A DNA stretch of 64,000 nt from Flavobacterium lindanitolerans (GCF_002846575.1 NZ_PJND01000007.1:434001-498000); one strand, 5' to 3'. Positions 10,201 through 19,867 are shown, counted from the first letter of the stretch. The notes: generated by a model not told the origin, from the sequence alone. Program-made: numbers and translations.

Positions 10201-10226
10201 ACCCGTTGAGTTCAACGGGTTTTTTA
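10201..10226. terminator. Bidirectional hairpin terminator between convergent genes
   Basis: Arms 10201-10208 and 10213-10220 (ACCCGTTG / CAACGGGT) with a 4-nt loop are followed by TTTTTTA on the plus strand and by a T-rich run on the minus strand. It separates the NTF2-like gene from the convergent threonine dehydrogenase gene. Confidence 0.85.
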
Positions 10227-10230
10227 TTGA

Positions 10231-11178
10231 TTAAACATTTTCTGATAAATGTTCCAACATATCTTTTGTCATGCTTTCCAAATCAAATTCATGTTTCCAG
10301 CCCCAATCCTTTCTTGCATAAGAATCATCAATACTCGAAGGCCAGCTGTCGGCAATTTTTTGTCTGAAATCCGGCACGTATGAAATCGAAAAATCAGGAA
10401 TATGCTTTTTAATTTCGGCCGCAATTTCTTTAGGTGTAAAACTGATTCCTGCCAGATTATAGGAAGAACGAATCTTAATATTTTCTTTCGGCGCATCCAT
10501 GATACTCATGGTAGCACGAATCGCATCGTCCATATACATCATTGGCAATTCTGTATTTTCAGATAAAAAACATTCGTATTTTCCATCACTTAACGCCTTG
10601 TAATAAATATCAACGGCATAATCTGTGGTACCACCACCCGGAGGTGTTGACCAGCTGATTAATCCCGGATAACGGATGCTTCGAACATCTACTCCAAAAA
10701 TGTTATGATAATATTCGCACCATCTTTCACCAGACTGCTTACTGATGCCATAAACGGTAGAAGGTTCCATGACCGTATATTGAGGCGTATTGTCTTTTGG
10801 AGTTGTAGGTCCAAAAACGGCAATACTCGACGGCCAGAATATCTTTTTAATTTTTCCGGCTTTCGCCAAATTCAAAACGTGAAAAAGAGAATTCATATTA
10901 AGGTCCCAGGCAAAAGCGGGATTTTTTTCTGCGGTGGCAGAAAGTAATGCAGCCATCAGATAAACATCTTCAATCTGGTATTTCTCAATTACGGTTTCAA
11001 CCTGGTTAAAGTCCAAAGCATTGACCACTTCAAACGGACCGGAATTTACAAACTCCGGACTCCCTTTTCGCACATCCGATGCGATTACAGCGTCCTTGCC
11101 ATACTGGCTTCGAAGCTTTTTTGTCAATTCAGTTCCAATTTGGCCACAAGCCCCAATAATTAAGATTTTTGCATGCAT
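10231..11178 (-). CDS. SDR-type L-threonine 3-dehydrogenase
   Basis: The enzyme oxidises L-threonine with NAD+ to 2-amino-3-ketobutyrate in the cytoplasm, the first step of threonine conversion to glycine and acetyl-CoA. The 315-residue product has the extended-SDR NAD motif GACGQIG (residues 9-15), the S-S of 'WPSSIAVFG' (117-118) and the catalytic Y143-G-I-S-K147 pair, plus 'PGLISWSTPPGGGTTDYAV', typical of the GalE-like threonine dehydrogenases first described in Flavobacterium frigidimaris. I use the ATG at 11178 rather than an upstream in-frame TTG at 11202, because that TTG lies inside a TATATTTG promoter element (11200-11207). No 2-amino-3-ketobutyrate CoA ligase gene is adjacent. An epimerase acting on another substrate is possible but less likely. 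Confidence 0.87.
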   Translation of the reverse strand: MHAKILIIGACGQIGTELTKKLRSQYGKDAVIASDVRKGSPEFVNSGPFEVVNALDFNQVETVIEKYQIEDVYLMAALLSATAEKNPAFAWDLNMNSLFHVLNLAKAGKIKKIFWPSSIAVFGPTTPKDNTPQYTVMEPSTVYGISKQSGERWCEYYHNIFGVDVRSIRYPGLISWSTPPGGGTTDYAVDIYYKALSDGKYECFLSENTELPMMYMDDAIRATMSIMDAPKENIKIRSSYNLAGISFTPKEIAAEIKKHIPDFSISYVPDFRQKIADSWPSSIDDSYARKDWGWKHEFDLESMTKDMLEHLSENV

Positions 11179-11199
11179 CTCACTTGTTTTTTTGTCGCA

Positions 11200-11207
11200 C
11201 AAATATA
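11200..11207 (-). promoter_or_regulatory. Promoter -7 element for the threonine dehydrogenase gene
   Basis: TATATTTG read on the minus strand is a perfect match to the Bacteroidota -7 box TAnnTTTG, 21 bp upstream of the chosen ATG. A TTTG lies upstream at 11222-11225, with a spacer (14 bp) shorter than usual. Confidence 0.6.
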
Positions 11208-11423
11208 ACGATTTCGAAAAACAAATTTTGCTTAGATTGGTTTGATTTCAGAGTCAAATCTAAAAGATTTGTGATTATTGTTCAGCAAAAATCAGGATTT
11301 CATAATTTAGCACGCCTAATTACCTCATTCACTACCAATTATTCATTTGTGTAAAACTGAAATTTTAGTGAAGTTTTATGAATATGACCTGATAGGCGCT
11401 CTTTTTCTTATACAATTGTTTGC

Positions 11424-11431
11424 TAACTTTG
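11424..11431 (+). promoter_or_regulatory. Promoter -7 element for the lipoprotein-mfd operon
   Basis: TAACTTTG is a perfect TAnnTTTG -7 box, 18 bp before the lipoprotein ATG at 11450. No clear -33 TTG is seen. It also shows that a farther upstream in-frame start (11420) for the next gene is not used. Confidence 0.6.
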
Positions 11432-11449
11432 CATTTCAAAATTATTCTG

Positions 11450-12109
11450 ATGAAAATCTATTCCTATATCCTGTTGGTTTTATTTTGCTTTTTAGTTTCC
11501 TGCAAAGATGACGAAGCAGCCAGACTGCAAGCCAATGCAAAAGACGCCAAGAAAAATGAGCAAATTTTTGCCTCTATTGACAAAGCATGGAATTTTAATC
11601 CGCAACCAATGAATCCTACTGTTGTAACTATGATTCAAAACTGGAGCGAATGGCGATTGTTTATGACAGAACTACAGCAAAAACCGAAAAGTTCCATTGG
11701 TGCTTTCCAGCAAAAAGCAAGAACCTTGTCACAAAAAGCAATGAATCTGAACAATAACATTCCGGCCGCTTTTGACAAACCTGAAATCAAGAGCCGTATA
11801 ATGACACTAATTACCAAAGTGCGCTCACTTGATTTGTTTATAAATCTAAACCAGATACAGGAGCAGAAAGTCATAAAACTAATCCCGGAAATCAATGAAG
11901 AATTGGCTTCGCTACAATCCCAAATGGATGAAATTGTCAGAAAAAGTCAAATCCGTCTGGAAGAAGGTGAAGCAGAAATGCTTCGTTCATTGGCCAAAGA
12001 TTCATTACAAAAACCACAATCTGAGCCAGGAAACCTTCCAAAACCAAGCAATTCTACACAACAAGGAGGTATTGTTCCAACCTTAAACCCAAAACAAAAA
12101 AGTCAATAG
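11450..12109 (+). CDS. Putative lipoprotein of unknown function upstream of mfd
   Basis: 219 residues from the ATG at 11450. A lipoprotein signal peptide (MKIYSYILLVLFCFLVSC) puts the lipidated Cys at residue 18, followed by K-D-D. The mature protein is strongly helical with charged heptad-like stretches (about residues 40-175) and ends in a Pro/Gln/Ser-rich tail, so it may form a periplasmic coiled coil. I do not recognise a family. It ends 6 bp before the TTG start of mfd and shares its promoter, so the two are likely co-transcribed, but that says little about a shared role. Confidence 0.75.
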   Translation: MKIYSYILLVLFCFLVSCKDDEAARLQANAKDAKKNEQIFASIDKAWNFNPQPMNPTVVTMIQNWSEWRLFMTELQQKPKSSIGAFQQKARTLSQKAMNLNNNIPAAFDKPEIKSRIMTLITKVRSLDLFINLNQIQEQKVIKLIPEINEELASLQSQMDEIVRKSQIRLEEGEAEMLRSLAKDSLQKPQSEPGNLPKPSNSTQQGGIVPTLNPKQKSQ

Positions 12110-12115
12110 TATAAT

Positions 12116-15100
12116 TTGAAACCACATATTCTAAAAACATACGCCGGTAATCCGAAAGTCAGGCAGATTTCTGAAAGTCTTGCCGTCAGGGAAAACAAAA
12201 TTCAGCTTAAGGGCCTTATTGGGTCCTCGCTTTCTTTTGTTGTGGCCTCATTGTTCGAAAAAAGTGAACTTCCTTACCTTCTTATACTTCAGGACAAAGA
12301 AGAAGCCGCCTATTACCTTAATGACCTGGAACAGCTCGTTGGTGAAGAAGATGTACTTTTTTATCCGGGTTCCTATCGTCGTCCTTATCAGATTGAAGAA
12401 ACAGATAACGCCAGCGTACTTCTTCGTGCTGAAGTGCTGAACAGGATTAACTCCAGAAAAAAACCGGCTGTTATCGTGACCTATCCAGAAGCCCTTTTTG
12501 AAAAGGTCGTGACACGAAAAGAATTAGACAAAAACACCCTCAAAGTTGCCGTTGGCGACCAGATTTCTATAGACTTTATAAACGAAGTACTCTTTGAATA
12601 TGAATTTAAGCGCGTCGACTTTATAACAGAACCGGGTGAATTCTCTGTCCGTGGAGGTATTCTCGACGTATTTTCATTTTCGAATGAAAACCCTTTTCGT
12701 ATCGAATTTTTTGGCAATGAAGTGGACAGCATAAGAACCTTTGATGTTGAAACCCAATTATCTATTGAAAAGCAGAAAAAAATCACGATTATCCCCAATG
12801 TGGAAAATAAATTTTTTCAGGAAAATCGCGAGAGCTTTTTAAATTACATCAACGAAAAGACCGTTCTTTTTATTCAAAACACAGAACTTCTTTTTTCAAA
12901 ACTGGACCAGCTCTATGGGAAAGCAAAGGAAATCTTTGGCTCAATGCAGTCAACAGTAAACCACATCGCTCCCGAAGAATTATTCCTCAATCAGGAAGCA
13001 TTTATCAAAAAAGCATTGGATTTTACCATTGCAGAAATAAGTCCGCGGGCTATTTTTAAAACCCAGAAAACTTTCGAATTTCACATACTTCCGCAGCCGT
13101 CTTTCAACAAACAGTTTGATTTATTGCTGAATAACCTCAACGACAACCACTTCAACGGCTATAAAAACTTTATTTTCTGTTCCAATGAGCAGCAAACAAA
13201 ACGCTTCCATGATATTTTCGAATCATTAGACGAAGCCAATAGTGAAAATATAAGGAAACAATACCACACCATCGTTTTTCCATTATACCAGGGATTCATC
13301 GATGAAGAAAATCAGATTGCCTGCTATACAGACCACCAGATTTTTGAACGTTATCATAAATTCAGTATCAAAAACGGCTATTCCAAAAAGCAAACAATTA
13401 CTCTCAAGGAACTGAATACACTTTCTGTAGGCGATTATGTAACACACATTGACCATGGAATTGGAAAATTTGGAGGTTTGCAGAAAATCCAGGTCGAGGG
13501 AAAAACGCAGGAAGCCATCAAACTGGTCTATGCAGATAACGACATCGTATATGTAAGTATCCACTCCTTACACAAGATTTCAAAATTTAACGGAAAGGAC
13601 GGGACACCGCCAAAAATATACAAACTGGGTTCCAATGCATGGAAAGTTCTAAAGCAGAAAACCAAGGCCAGAGTCAAGCACATTGCATTCAATCTTATTC
13701 AGTTATATGCAAAGAGAAGACTCGAAAAAGGATTTCAATTTGCACCCGACAGCTATCTGCAGGCAGAATTGGAGTCGTCATTTATATATGAAGACACTCC
13801 GGACCAGGTTAAAGCCACCCAGGAAGTCAAGGCCGATATGGAAAACGAGCGCCCAATGGACCGACTGGTTTGCGGTGACGTAGGCTTTGGAAAAACCGAA
13901 GTTGCTATCCGTGCGGCATTCAAGGCTGTAGACAATGGAAAACAGGTTGCCGTTTTAGTTCCGACTACGATTCTGGCTTTCCAACATTACAAGACTTTTT
14001 CGGAACGTTTAAAAGACATGCCTGTTTCTGTAGGATACCTGAACCGTTTCCGTACAGCAAAACAGAAAACCGAAACCTTAAAACAATTGGCTGAGGGCAA
14101 ACTGGATATTATCATAGGAACGCACCAGCTTGTCAATAAAAATGTCGTATTCAAAGATTTGGGACTGCTAATCGTAGACGAAGAACAAAAATTTGGCGTT
14201 AACGTAAAAGACAAACTCAAAACAATAGGCACCAATATCGATACACTCACGCTAACAGCAACACCAATTCCAAGAACCTTACAGTTTTCGTTAATGGCCG
14301 CCCGTGATTTATCAGTCATCACAACGCCACCGCCAAACCGTTATCCTATAGAAACTCAGGTAGTACGATTTGGAGAAGAACTAATCCGTGACGCTATTTC
14401 TTATGAAATACAAAGAAACGGACAGGTTTTCTTTATCAATAACCGTATTGAAAATATCAAAGAAATTGCCGGAATGATTCAGCGTCTGGTTCCGGGCGCA
14501 AGAGTTGGCGTAGGTCACGGACAGATGGACGGCAAAAAACTGGAAGAACTGATGCTTGCTTTTATGAACGGAGAATTCGACGTTTTGGTTGCCACGACCA
14601 TTATTGAAAGCGGACTTGATGTTCCAAATGCCAATACGATATTCATTAACAATGCCAACAATTTCGGATTATCAGACCTGCACCAGATGCGTGGCCGCGT
14701 AGGACGAAGCAATAAAAAAGCATTCTGTTATTTTATCACACCGCCTTATTCTTCAATGACAGACGATGCCCGAAAGAGAATTCAGGCGCTGGAACAATTC
14801 AGCGAATTGGGAAGCGGATTCAACATTGCCATGAAAGATTTGGAAATCAGAGGAGCGGGAGATTTATTAGGCGGAGAACAAAGCGGTTTCATTAATGAGA
14901 TTGGTTTTGAAACCTACCAAAAAATCATGAACGAGGCCATTGAAGAACTGAAAGAAAACGAGTTCAAGGATTTATATGAAGAGGACAAAGGCACTGAAAA
15001 AGAATATGTAAAAGAAATCCAGATTGATTCCGATTTCGAACTCTTATTCCCTGACGAATACATCAATAACGTTTCCGAAAGGCTCAACCTGTACAACGAA

Positions 15101-15466
15101 CTAAGCAATGTAAAGAATGAGGAAGAACTTTTAGCTTATGAAAGAAAATTAATCGACAGATTCGGAACTTTGCCAAAACAGGCCGTTGCCTTGCTGAACA
15201 GCATCCGAATCAAATGGATTGCCACCCGTTTAGGAATAGAAAAACTGGTTCTGAAACAGGGCAAAATGGTAGCTTATTTTGTTTCAGACCAGCAGTCGGA
15301 ATATTACACATCCAACCAGTTCCATAAAGTACTGCAGTTTGTACAGCGCAATGGAAACCTCTGCAAGATGAAAGAAAAAGAAACCAAAAACGGTCTGCGC
15401 CTTCTGCTGACTTTTGAGAATGTCAAGTCAGTCCGGAAAGCTCTGGAGTTAATGGAAATGATTTAA
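12116..15466 (+). CDS. mfd: Transcription-repair coupling factor Mfd
   Basis: The 1,116-residue product displaces RNA polymerase stalled at DNA lesions and recruits UvrA. Visible regions are an N-terminal UvrB-like module with 'YPGSYRRPYQIEETDNASVLLRAEVLNR' and 'GEFSVRGGILDVFSFSNENPFRIEFFG', the CarD-like RNA polymerase interaction domain (about 436-500, 'VGDYVTHIDHGIGKFGG'), then the RecG-like translocase with Walker A GDVGFGKT (587-594) and DEEQ box (688-691). Motifs 'TLTATPIPRTLQ' and 'QMRGRVGRSNKKAFCYF' follow, and the C-terminal TRCF domain ends the protein. The start codon is TTG at 12116, the only start that keeps the full N-terminal domain, 6 bp after the preceding stop. Length is normal for the family. 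A bidirectional terminator follows. Confidence 0.97.
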   Translation: MKPHILKTYAGNPKVRQISESLAVRENKIQLKGLIGSSLSFVVASLFEKSELPYLLILQDKEEAAYYLNDLEQLVGEEDVLFYPGSYRRPYQIEETDNASVLLRAEVLNRINSRKKPAVIVTYPEALFEKVVTRKELDKNTLKVAVGDQISIDFINEVLFEYEFKRVDFITEPGEFSVRGGILDVFSFSNENPFRIEFFGNEVDSIRTFDVETQLSIEKQKKITIIPNVENKFFQENRESFLNYINEKTVLFIQNTELLFSKLDQLYGKAKEIFGSMQSTVNHIAPEELFLNQEAFIKKALDFTIAEISPRAIFKTQKTFEFHILPQPSFNKQFDLLLNNLNDNHFNGYKNFIFCSNEQQTKRFHDIFESLDEANSENIRKQYHTIVFPLYQGFIDEENQIACYTDHQIFERYHKFSIKNGYSKKQTITLKELNTLSVGDYVTHIDHGIGKFGGLQKIQVEGKTQEAIKLVYADNDIVYVSIHSLHKISKFNGKDGTPPKIYKLGSNAWKVLKQKTKARVKHIAFNLIQLYAKRRLEKGFQFAPDSYLQAELESSFIYEDTPDQVKATQEVKADMENERPMDRLVCGDVGFGKTEVAIRAAFKAVDNGKQVAVLVPTTILAFQHYKTFSERLKDMPVSVGYLNRFRTAKQKTETLKQLAEGKLDIIIGTHQLVNKNVVFKDLGLLIVDEEQKFGVNVKDKLKTIGTNIDTLTLTATPIPRTLQFSLMAARDLSVITTPPPNRYPIETQVVRFGEELIRDAISYEIQRNGQVFFINNRIENIKEIAGMIQRLVPGARVGVGHGQMDGKKLEELMLAFMNGEFDVLVATTIIESGLDVPNANTIFINNANNFGLSDLHQMRGRVGRSNKKAFCYFITPPYSSMTDDARKRIQALEQFSELGSGFNIAMKDLEIRGAGDLLGGEQSGFINEIGFETYQKIMNEAIEELKENEFKDLYEEDKGTEKEYVKEIQIDSDFELLFPDEYINNVSERLNLYNELSNVKNEEELLAYERKLIDRFGTLPKQAVALLNSIRIKWIATRLGIEKLVLKQGKMVAYFVSDQQSEYYTSNQFHKVLQFVQRNGNLCKMKEKETKNGLRLLLTFENVKSVRKALELMEMI

Positions 15467-15467
15467 A

Positions 15468-15506
15468 AAACAAAAAGCCGTTTATTAATTAAACGGCTTT
15501 TTGTTT
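15468..15506. terminator. Bidirectional terminator between mfd and the ACT-domain gene
   Basis: Seventeen-base arms at 15468-15484 and 15490-15506 enclose a 5-nt loop, with A/T runs at both ends giving a U-tract on either strand. The right arm overlaps the stop codon of the minus-strand gene. Confidence 0.9.
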
Positions 15507-16164
15507 ATAGACTTTTCAGGTCCTTGATAACTTTGAAGGCAACATCTACTTCATCTTCGCTCACAAGAATCGTAAATTCATAAGATGTTGAAATTACTTC
15601 ATTAACAATGATTCCTTCCCAGGCAAGACGCTGGAAAATGAAATAATAAACGCCCGGTGTTGAAACGTTATCTTTAGGAAGTTTGACAGTAATAGATGCC
15701 AGATTTTCCCATTTGTGAAGCATTTTTTCGCCAACAAAATGTTTGTCAACCAAATGGCTTACACTTTCACTGACCACAATATTGGTTTCGCTTACACCTC
15801 TTGAAGACGTGTAAAAAATATCCGAATAAGTGTTGATTTCAGAAATCAGGCTGGCCTGTTTGTCCAAAATCTTATCAGAAACAGCAAAAGTAAAATCAGT
15901 AAGTGATGAACGTACCGTTATTTCGCCGATGCCTTTCAAAACTTTTAAGATTTTATGGTTTAATCTAAAATCCAAATCTTCTGAAAGACGTTTCAGAGCC
16001 ATAACAACGGCTCCTTGTTTTACCTCTTTTCCTAATTCTTGTTTTAAATCAGGAAGCATATTTCTGGACAATGATGTCAGATTTATGATTCCTTGAGACA
16101 AAGCGCTCAAGAGGAAAGGCTTTGTCTTGATGTAGTGCTCTACAACAGACGATATTGTTTTCAT
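15505..16164 (-). CDS. ACT-domain protein related to the aspartokinase regulatory region
   Basis: 219 residues from the ATG at 16164 (MKTISSVVEHYIKTKPF); a farther upstream in-frame start would add 13 residues with no family character. The N-terminal ~65 residues are helical and look like a small winged-helix-type domain ('NLTSLSRNMLPDLKQEL', 'GAVVMALKRLSEDL'). The C-terminal ~70 residues ('TPGVYYFIFQRLAWEGIIVN', 'VISTSYEFTILVSEDEVD') resemble the second ACT domain of aspartate kinases, which bind amino acids. There is no kinase domain. Relatives in Flavobacteriaceae are sometimes named aspartate kinase, which the sequence does not support. A ligand-sensing regulator is a reasonable inference; target unknown. 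Confidence 0.65.
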   Translation of the reverse strand: MKTISSVVEHYIKTKPFLLSALSQGIINLTSLSRNMLPDLKQELGKEVKQGAVVMALKRLSEDLDFRLNHKILKVLKGIGEITVRSSLTDFTFAVSDKILDKQASLISEINTYSDIFYTSSRGVSETNIVVSESVSHLVDKHFVGEKMLHKWENLASITVKLPKDNVSTPGVYYFIFQRLAWEGIIVNEVISTSYEFTILVSEDEVDVAFKVIKDLKSL

Positions 16165-16233
16165 AATGGGTAAATTGGTGGTAATAGTTTTACAAACATA
16201 CAATTTAAAAACAATTTGTTAAAACCATAACCG

Positions 16234-16593
16234 TTAAAAATGTAAAAAAGCATCAATCAGATGTTTAATTGTGACATTTTCCGCATTTTTATGAATTGAA
16301 ATGATATCAAAGCGAACGTTGACATCTAAATTTTTAACAATAACGTACTCATTAACCGCTTTTACTAAAAGCTGTATTTTTTTAGGCTTTACAAATTCCT
16401 GTGGCAAACCGTATTCTAAACTGGACCGAGTCTTGACTTCAACAATGGCAAGCACATCCCCTTTTAAGGCTATAATATCGACTTCTGCTTTTTGGAAAAC
16501 CCAATTGGTTTCTAAAATTTCATAACCTTCTTTCCGCAGATATTCTACAGCAAGCGCTTCTCCCTGTTTCCCAAGTTCATTATGGACCGCCAT
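16234..16593 (-). CDS. YraN/UPF0102 family endonuclease-like protein
   Basis: The 119-residue product has the whole UPF0102 signature: 'NELGKQGEALAVEYLRKEGYEILETN', the nuclease-like 'AEVDIIALKGDVLAIVEVKTR' (the D-x(n)-E-x-K motif of the PD-(D/E)XK fold) and the closing 'VRFDIISI'. The family is widespread and related to Holliday junction resolvases, but its cellular role is still unclear. It lies 7 bp downstream of the S66 peptidase gene on the same strand, so the two are probably co-transcribed. Confidence 0.9.
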   Translation of the reverse strand: MAVHNELGKQGEALAVEYLRKEGYEILETNWVFQKAEVDIIALKGDVLAIVEVKTRSSLEYGLPQEFVKPKKIQLLVKAVNEYVIVKNLDVNVRFDIISIHKNAENVTIKHLIDAFLHF

Positions 16594-16600
16594 GACCTAC

Positions 16601-17578
16601 CTATTCAAATTTCAAAACCGTTTCCTTATCATTAACGTCTAATGTTACGGTTTTTCCTAAAATCAAAGCACGATTATCTTTGATATGGCCTGCCGGAAAA
16701 TTATAAGCAATAGGTATTTTAAGGTCTTTTACAACATCTTCTATAATTTCAAGGGCGTCTTTTCCCCAGGGAATATCATTATCATTCATTGAAGTCATTC
16801 CACCAATGATGATACCCTTTAGCCCGTCAAGCGAACCATTTCTTTTCAGGTTCATCATCATCCTGTCAATATGGTAAAGGTATTCATCCAAATCTTCCAG
16901 AAAAAGGATTTTGCCTTTCATATCAACCGCAGATTTAGAACCCTGAATACTATATAAAACTGAAAGATTTCCTCCTACCAGTTCGCCCTGCGCTTTTCCT
17001 TTTTTATTAAACGGATGGGCCGGAATATGATATTCCAACTTTTCACCAAACAATGCTTTTCGAAAAGATTCTATGGCTTCAGGAGTCGCCGTTTTGGCAC
17101 TTATGGCCATAATCGCATGCAGCGTACCAATATCCATATTGTTGATATGGCTATGCAGTACCGTGATATCGCTGAATCCTATAATCCATTTTGGTTTTTT
17201 CTTGAATTCCGTAAAATTAATCCTGTCGACAATTCTCACGGTTCCGTAGCCCCCTTTTGCTGCCCAGATGGCTTTGATTGTTGGATTATCCAGCATTTCC
17301 TGAAAATCGGTTGCACGCTGCCAGTCTGCTCCCGCCAATTGATTCTGTTCCTTGCCAATCGTCTTTCCTATTACCACTTTGAGTCCCCAGCTTTCCAGCA
17401 ATTTAATACCCGGTTCAATAGTGGCTAAATCAATTTTTCTGGCAGTAGCTAAAATCCCCACCGTATCTCCTTTTTTTAAATATTCTGGCATGATAAGTTT
17501 GTTTTGTGCATGAAAGGTTAAGAAATGTAATAATGTTAGAAGAGTAAAAAGTAACTTAAATCGATTTGGCCTTTGCAT
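16601..17578 (-). CDS. Exported S66 family (LD-carboxypeptidase-like) peptidase
   Basis: 325 residues with an N-terminal signal peptide ending near FHAQ (residue 25). The body matches peptidase family S66: 'LKKGDTVGILATARK' near the start, 'KAIWAAKGGYGTVRI', the nucleophile elbow W-I-I-G-F-S136-D-I-T, 'GELVGGNLSVLYSIQGS', 'KGKILFLEDLDEYLYHIDRM' and 'YNFPAGHIKDNRALILG', supplying the Ser-Glu-His triad. LD-carboxypeptidases trim the terminal D-Ala from murein tetrapeptides; the MccF branch cleaves microcin C. The signal peptide favours a periplasmic murein-recycling role, which is inference. The 5' untranslated region contains an 8-bp tandem repeat (17595-17617). Confidence 0.88.
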   Translation of the reverse strand: MQRPNRFKLLFTLLTLLHFLTFHAQNKLIMPEYLKKGDTVGILATARKIDLATIEPGIKLLESWGLKVVIGKTIGKEQNQLAGADWQRATDFQEMLDNPTIKAIWAAKGGYGTVRIVDRINFTEFKKKPKWIIGFSDITVLHSHINNMDIGTLHAIMAISAKTATPEAIESFRKALFGEKLEYHIPAHPFNKKGKAQGELVGGNLSVLYSIQGSKSAVDMKGKILFLEDLDEYLYHIDRMMMNLKRNGSLDGLKGIIIGGMTSMNDNDIPWGKDALEIIEDVVKDLKIPIAYNFPAGHIKDNRALILGKTVTLDVNDKETVLKFE

Positions 17579-17594
17579 AATGTCTTGTTTCTGT

Positions 17595-17617
17595 TAAACA
17601 AATAAACAAATAAACAG
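17595..17617. repeat. 8-bp tandem repeat upstream of the S66 peptidase gene
   Basis: TAAACAAA is repeated at 17595 and 17603 with a partial third copy (TAAACAG) at 17611. It lies 17-40 bp upstream of the peptidase ATG on the minus strand (TTTGTTTA units), where the leader or core promoter should be. Confidence 0.7.
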
Positions 17618-17704
17618 GATAATCTGCAAGTAAGACACCTTGAAACCTACCGCCCTATCCCTTAGATTTGTAACGCCATTTTAGGTATTTCAACGCCAAT
17701 AGAT

Positions 17705-17712
17705 TATTTTTG
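17705..17712 (+). promoter_or_regulatory. Promoter -7 element for metG
   Basis: TATTTTTG matches TAnnTTTG exactly and lies 21 bp upstream of the metG ATG, a usual distance. The -33 element is not obvious. Confidence 0.5.
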
Positions 17713-17733
17713 CATACTTATTAAAGAAAATCC

Positions 17734-19791
17734 ATGATACAAGAACCAAAAAGATATACGATTACGGCTGCTTTGCCCTATACCAACGGACCTATACACA
17801 TTGGCCACCTGGCAGGAGTATATGTTCCTTCGGACATCTATGCCCGTTTCCTGCGTCTGCAAGGTCGCGATGTTGCTTTTATTTGCGGAAGCGATGAACA
17901 CGGAGTTGCTATTTCAATGAAAGCAAAAAAAGAAGGAATTACACCACAGGAAGTAATCGACAAATATCATACGCTGATCAAGAAATCTTTTGAAGATTTC
18001 GGGATTTCTTTTGACAACTATTCCAGAACATCGGCGAAAATCCATCATGATACAGCTTCTCAGTTTTTCAGGACTTTATATGACAAAGGCGATTTTATTG
18101 AAGAAGTAACAGAACAACTGTATGATGCCAAAGCCAATCAGTTTTTGGCAGACCGTTTTGTTATAGGAACCTGTCCAAAATGTGGCAACGAAGAAGCTTA
18201 TGGCGACCAATGCGAAAGATGTGGTTCGTCACTAAACGCTACAGACCTCATCAATCCCAAGTCGACAATCACAGGAGAAACACCAATATTAAAATCGACA
18301 AAACACTGGTTCCTGCCTTTAGACCGATATGATTCTTTCTTGAGAGAATGGATTTTAGTAGGCCATAAAAACGACTGGAAACCTAACGTTTATGGCCAGG
18401 TTAAATCGTGGCTGGAAGATGGATTAAAACCCCGTGCTGTTACCAGAGACTTAGACTGGGGGATCCCGGTTCCGGTTGAAGGTGCAGAAGGTAAGGTTTT
18501 GTATGTATGGTTTGATGCTCCTATTGGCTATATCTCTTCTACAAAAGAATGGGCACAGCGTGAAGGAAAAGACTGGGAACCGTATTGGAAATCTGATGAC
18601 ACGAAACTGGTACATTTTATTGGAAAAGACAATATCGTATTCCATTGCGTGATTTTCCCTGCCATGCTAAAAGCCGAAGGAAGCTATATACTTCCGGATA
18701 ATGTTCCGGCAAACGAATTCCTGAATCTGGAAGGAAACAAACTTTCGACATCGAAAAACTGGGCTGTCTGGTTACATGAATACCTGGAAGATTTTCCTGA
18801 AAAACAGGATGTATTGCGTTATGCACTGACATCTAATGCTCCTGAAACAAAAGATAACGACTTTACCTGGAAAGATTTTCAGGCAAGAAACAATAATGAA
18901 TTAGTTGCCATTTTTGGAAACTTCATCAATCGTGTTGTAGTACTAACCAACAAATATTATGATGGAATCGTACCTCAGCCAAATGAGTTTTCAGAAATAG
19001 ATGAGGCTACCTTGACAGAACTAAAAGCCTATCCGGCAGTAATTGCAAGTTCTGTGGAACGTTACCGTTTCAGAGAAGCATTAGGAGAACTGATGAATGT
19101 TGCCCGTCTTGGAAACAAATATCTGGCTGACGAAGAGCCATGGAAAGTCATCAAAGACAATCCGGAAAGAGTAAAGACCCAAATGTATGTTGCCTTGCAG
19201 ATTGCAGGCGCACTGAGTGTATTAGCAGAACCTTTCCTACCTTTCACAGCCCAAAAACTGGCCCGAATTTTAAAGACAGAAAACAAGCTCTCATGGAATG
19301 ACATTTCTGAAAATTCAGACCTGATTTCTGCAGGACATAAAATTGGTGAAGCCGAATTGCTTTTTGCAAAAATCGAAGACGAAGAAATACAAAAACAGGT
19401 AGATAAATTGGAAGCTACAAAAACAGCCAACAAGGCAGAAAACAAAAAAGCAGAACCTCAAAAAGACCTGATTCAATATGAGGATTTTGCAAAAATGGAC
19501 CTGCGTGTCGGAACCATTCTTGAAGCAGAAAAAATGCCTAAGGCAAATAAACTTCTTGTCCTCAAAATAGACACGGGAATCGATATCAGAACTATTGTTT
19601 CGGGTATAGCAGAAAGCTTTACACCAGAAGAGATTATTGGAAAAAAAGTTACCGTTTTGGCCAATCTGGCTCCAAGAAATCTTCGTGGCGTTGAAAGCCA
19701 AGGAATGATTCTGATGACGACAAATCCAGAAGGAAAACTCGTTTTTGTAAATCCGGATGCTGAAGCCGGTAACGGGGAAACTATAAATTAA
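17734..19791 (+). CDS. metG: Methionine--tRNA ligase with C-terminal tRNA-binding domain
   Basis: The 685-residue enzyme charges tRNA-Met and initiator tRNA. It shows the class I HIGH motif at 22-25 (G-P-I-H-I-G-H), the four-Cys zinc knuckle C147-P-K-C150 ... C160-E-R-C163, the KMSKS equivalent K336-L-S-T-S340, the anticodon-binding helical domain, a Lys/Glu-rich linker (about 545-580) and a C-terminal EMAP/Trbp111-type OB fold ('[20 protein letters not shown]', '[19 protein letters not shown]') that gives dimerisation and extra tRNA affinity. Length and domain order are normal for bacterial long-form MetRS. It is transcribed alone from the promoter at 17705. Confidence 0.98.
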   Translation: MIQEPKRYTITAALPYTNGPIHIGHLAGVYVPSDIYARFLRLQGRDVAFICGSDEHGVAISMKAKKEGITPQEVIDKYHTLIKKSFEDFGISFDNYSRTSAKIHHDTASQFFRTLYDKGDFIEEVTEQLYDAKANQFLADRFVIGTCPKCGNEEAYGDQCERCGSSLNATDLINPKSTITGETPILKSTKHWFLPLDRYDSFLREWILVGHKNDWKPNVYGQVKSWLEDGLKPRAVTRDLDWGIPVPVEGAEGKVLYVWFDAPIGYISSTKEWAQREGKDWEPYWKSDDTKLVHFIGKDNIVFHCVIFPAMLKAEGSYILPDNVPANEFLNLEGNKLSTSKNWAVWLHEYLEDFPEKQDVLRYALTSNAPETKDNDFTWKDFQARNNNELVAIFGNFINRVVVLTNKYYDGIVPQPNEFSEIDEATLTELKAYPAVIASSVERYRFREALGELMNVARLGNKYLADEEPWKVIKDNPERVKTQMYVALQIAGALSVLAEPFLPFTAQKLARILKTENKLSWNDISENSDLISAGHKIGEAELLFAKIEDEEIQKQVDKLEATKTANKAENKKAEPQKDLIQYEDFAKMDLRVGTILEAEKMPKANKLLVLKIDTGIDIRTIVSGIAESFTPEEIIGKKVTVLANLAPRNLRGVESQGMILMTTNPEGKLVFVNPDAEAGNGETIN

Positions 19792-19805
19792 TAAACTTCA
19801 ACTTT

Positions 19806-19854
19806 TTTTCTACGACCCTGGCAGGGTTTTAAACCCTGCCAGGGTCGTAGAAAA
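19806..19854. repeat. Long GC-rich palindrome (REP-like), copy 1
   Basis: Perfect 24-base arms at 19806-19829 and 19831-19854 meet at a single central base; the core is CAGGGTTT-N-AAACCCTG. The arms end in TTTT/AAAA pointing outward so neither strand has the U-tract expected of an intrinsic terminator. It lies between metG and the HAD gene. A related palindrome with the same 17-bp core is at 62589-62621. Confidence 0.8.
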
Positions 19855-19867
19855 GGATTACTAAAAA

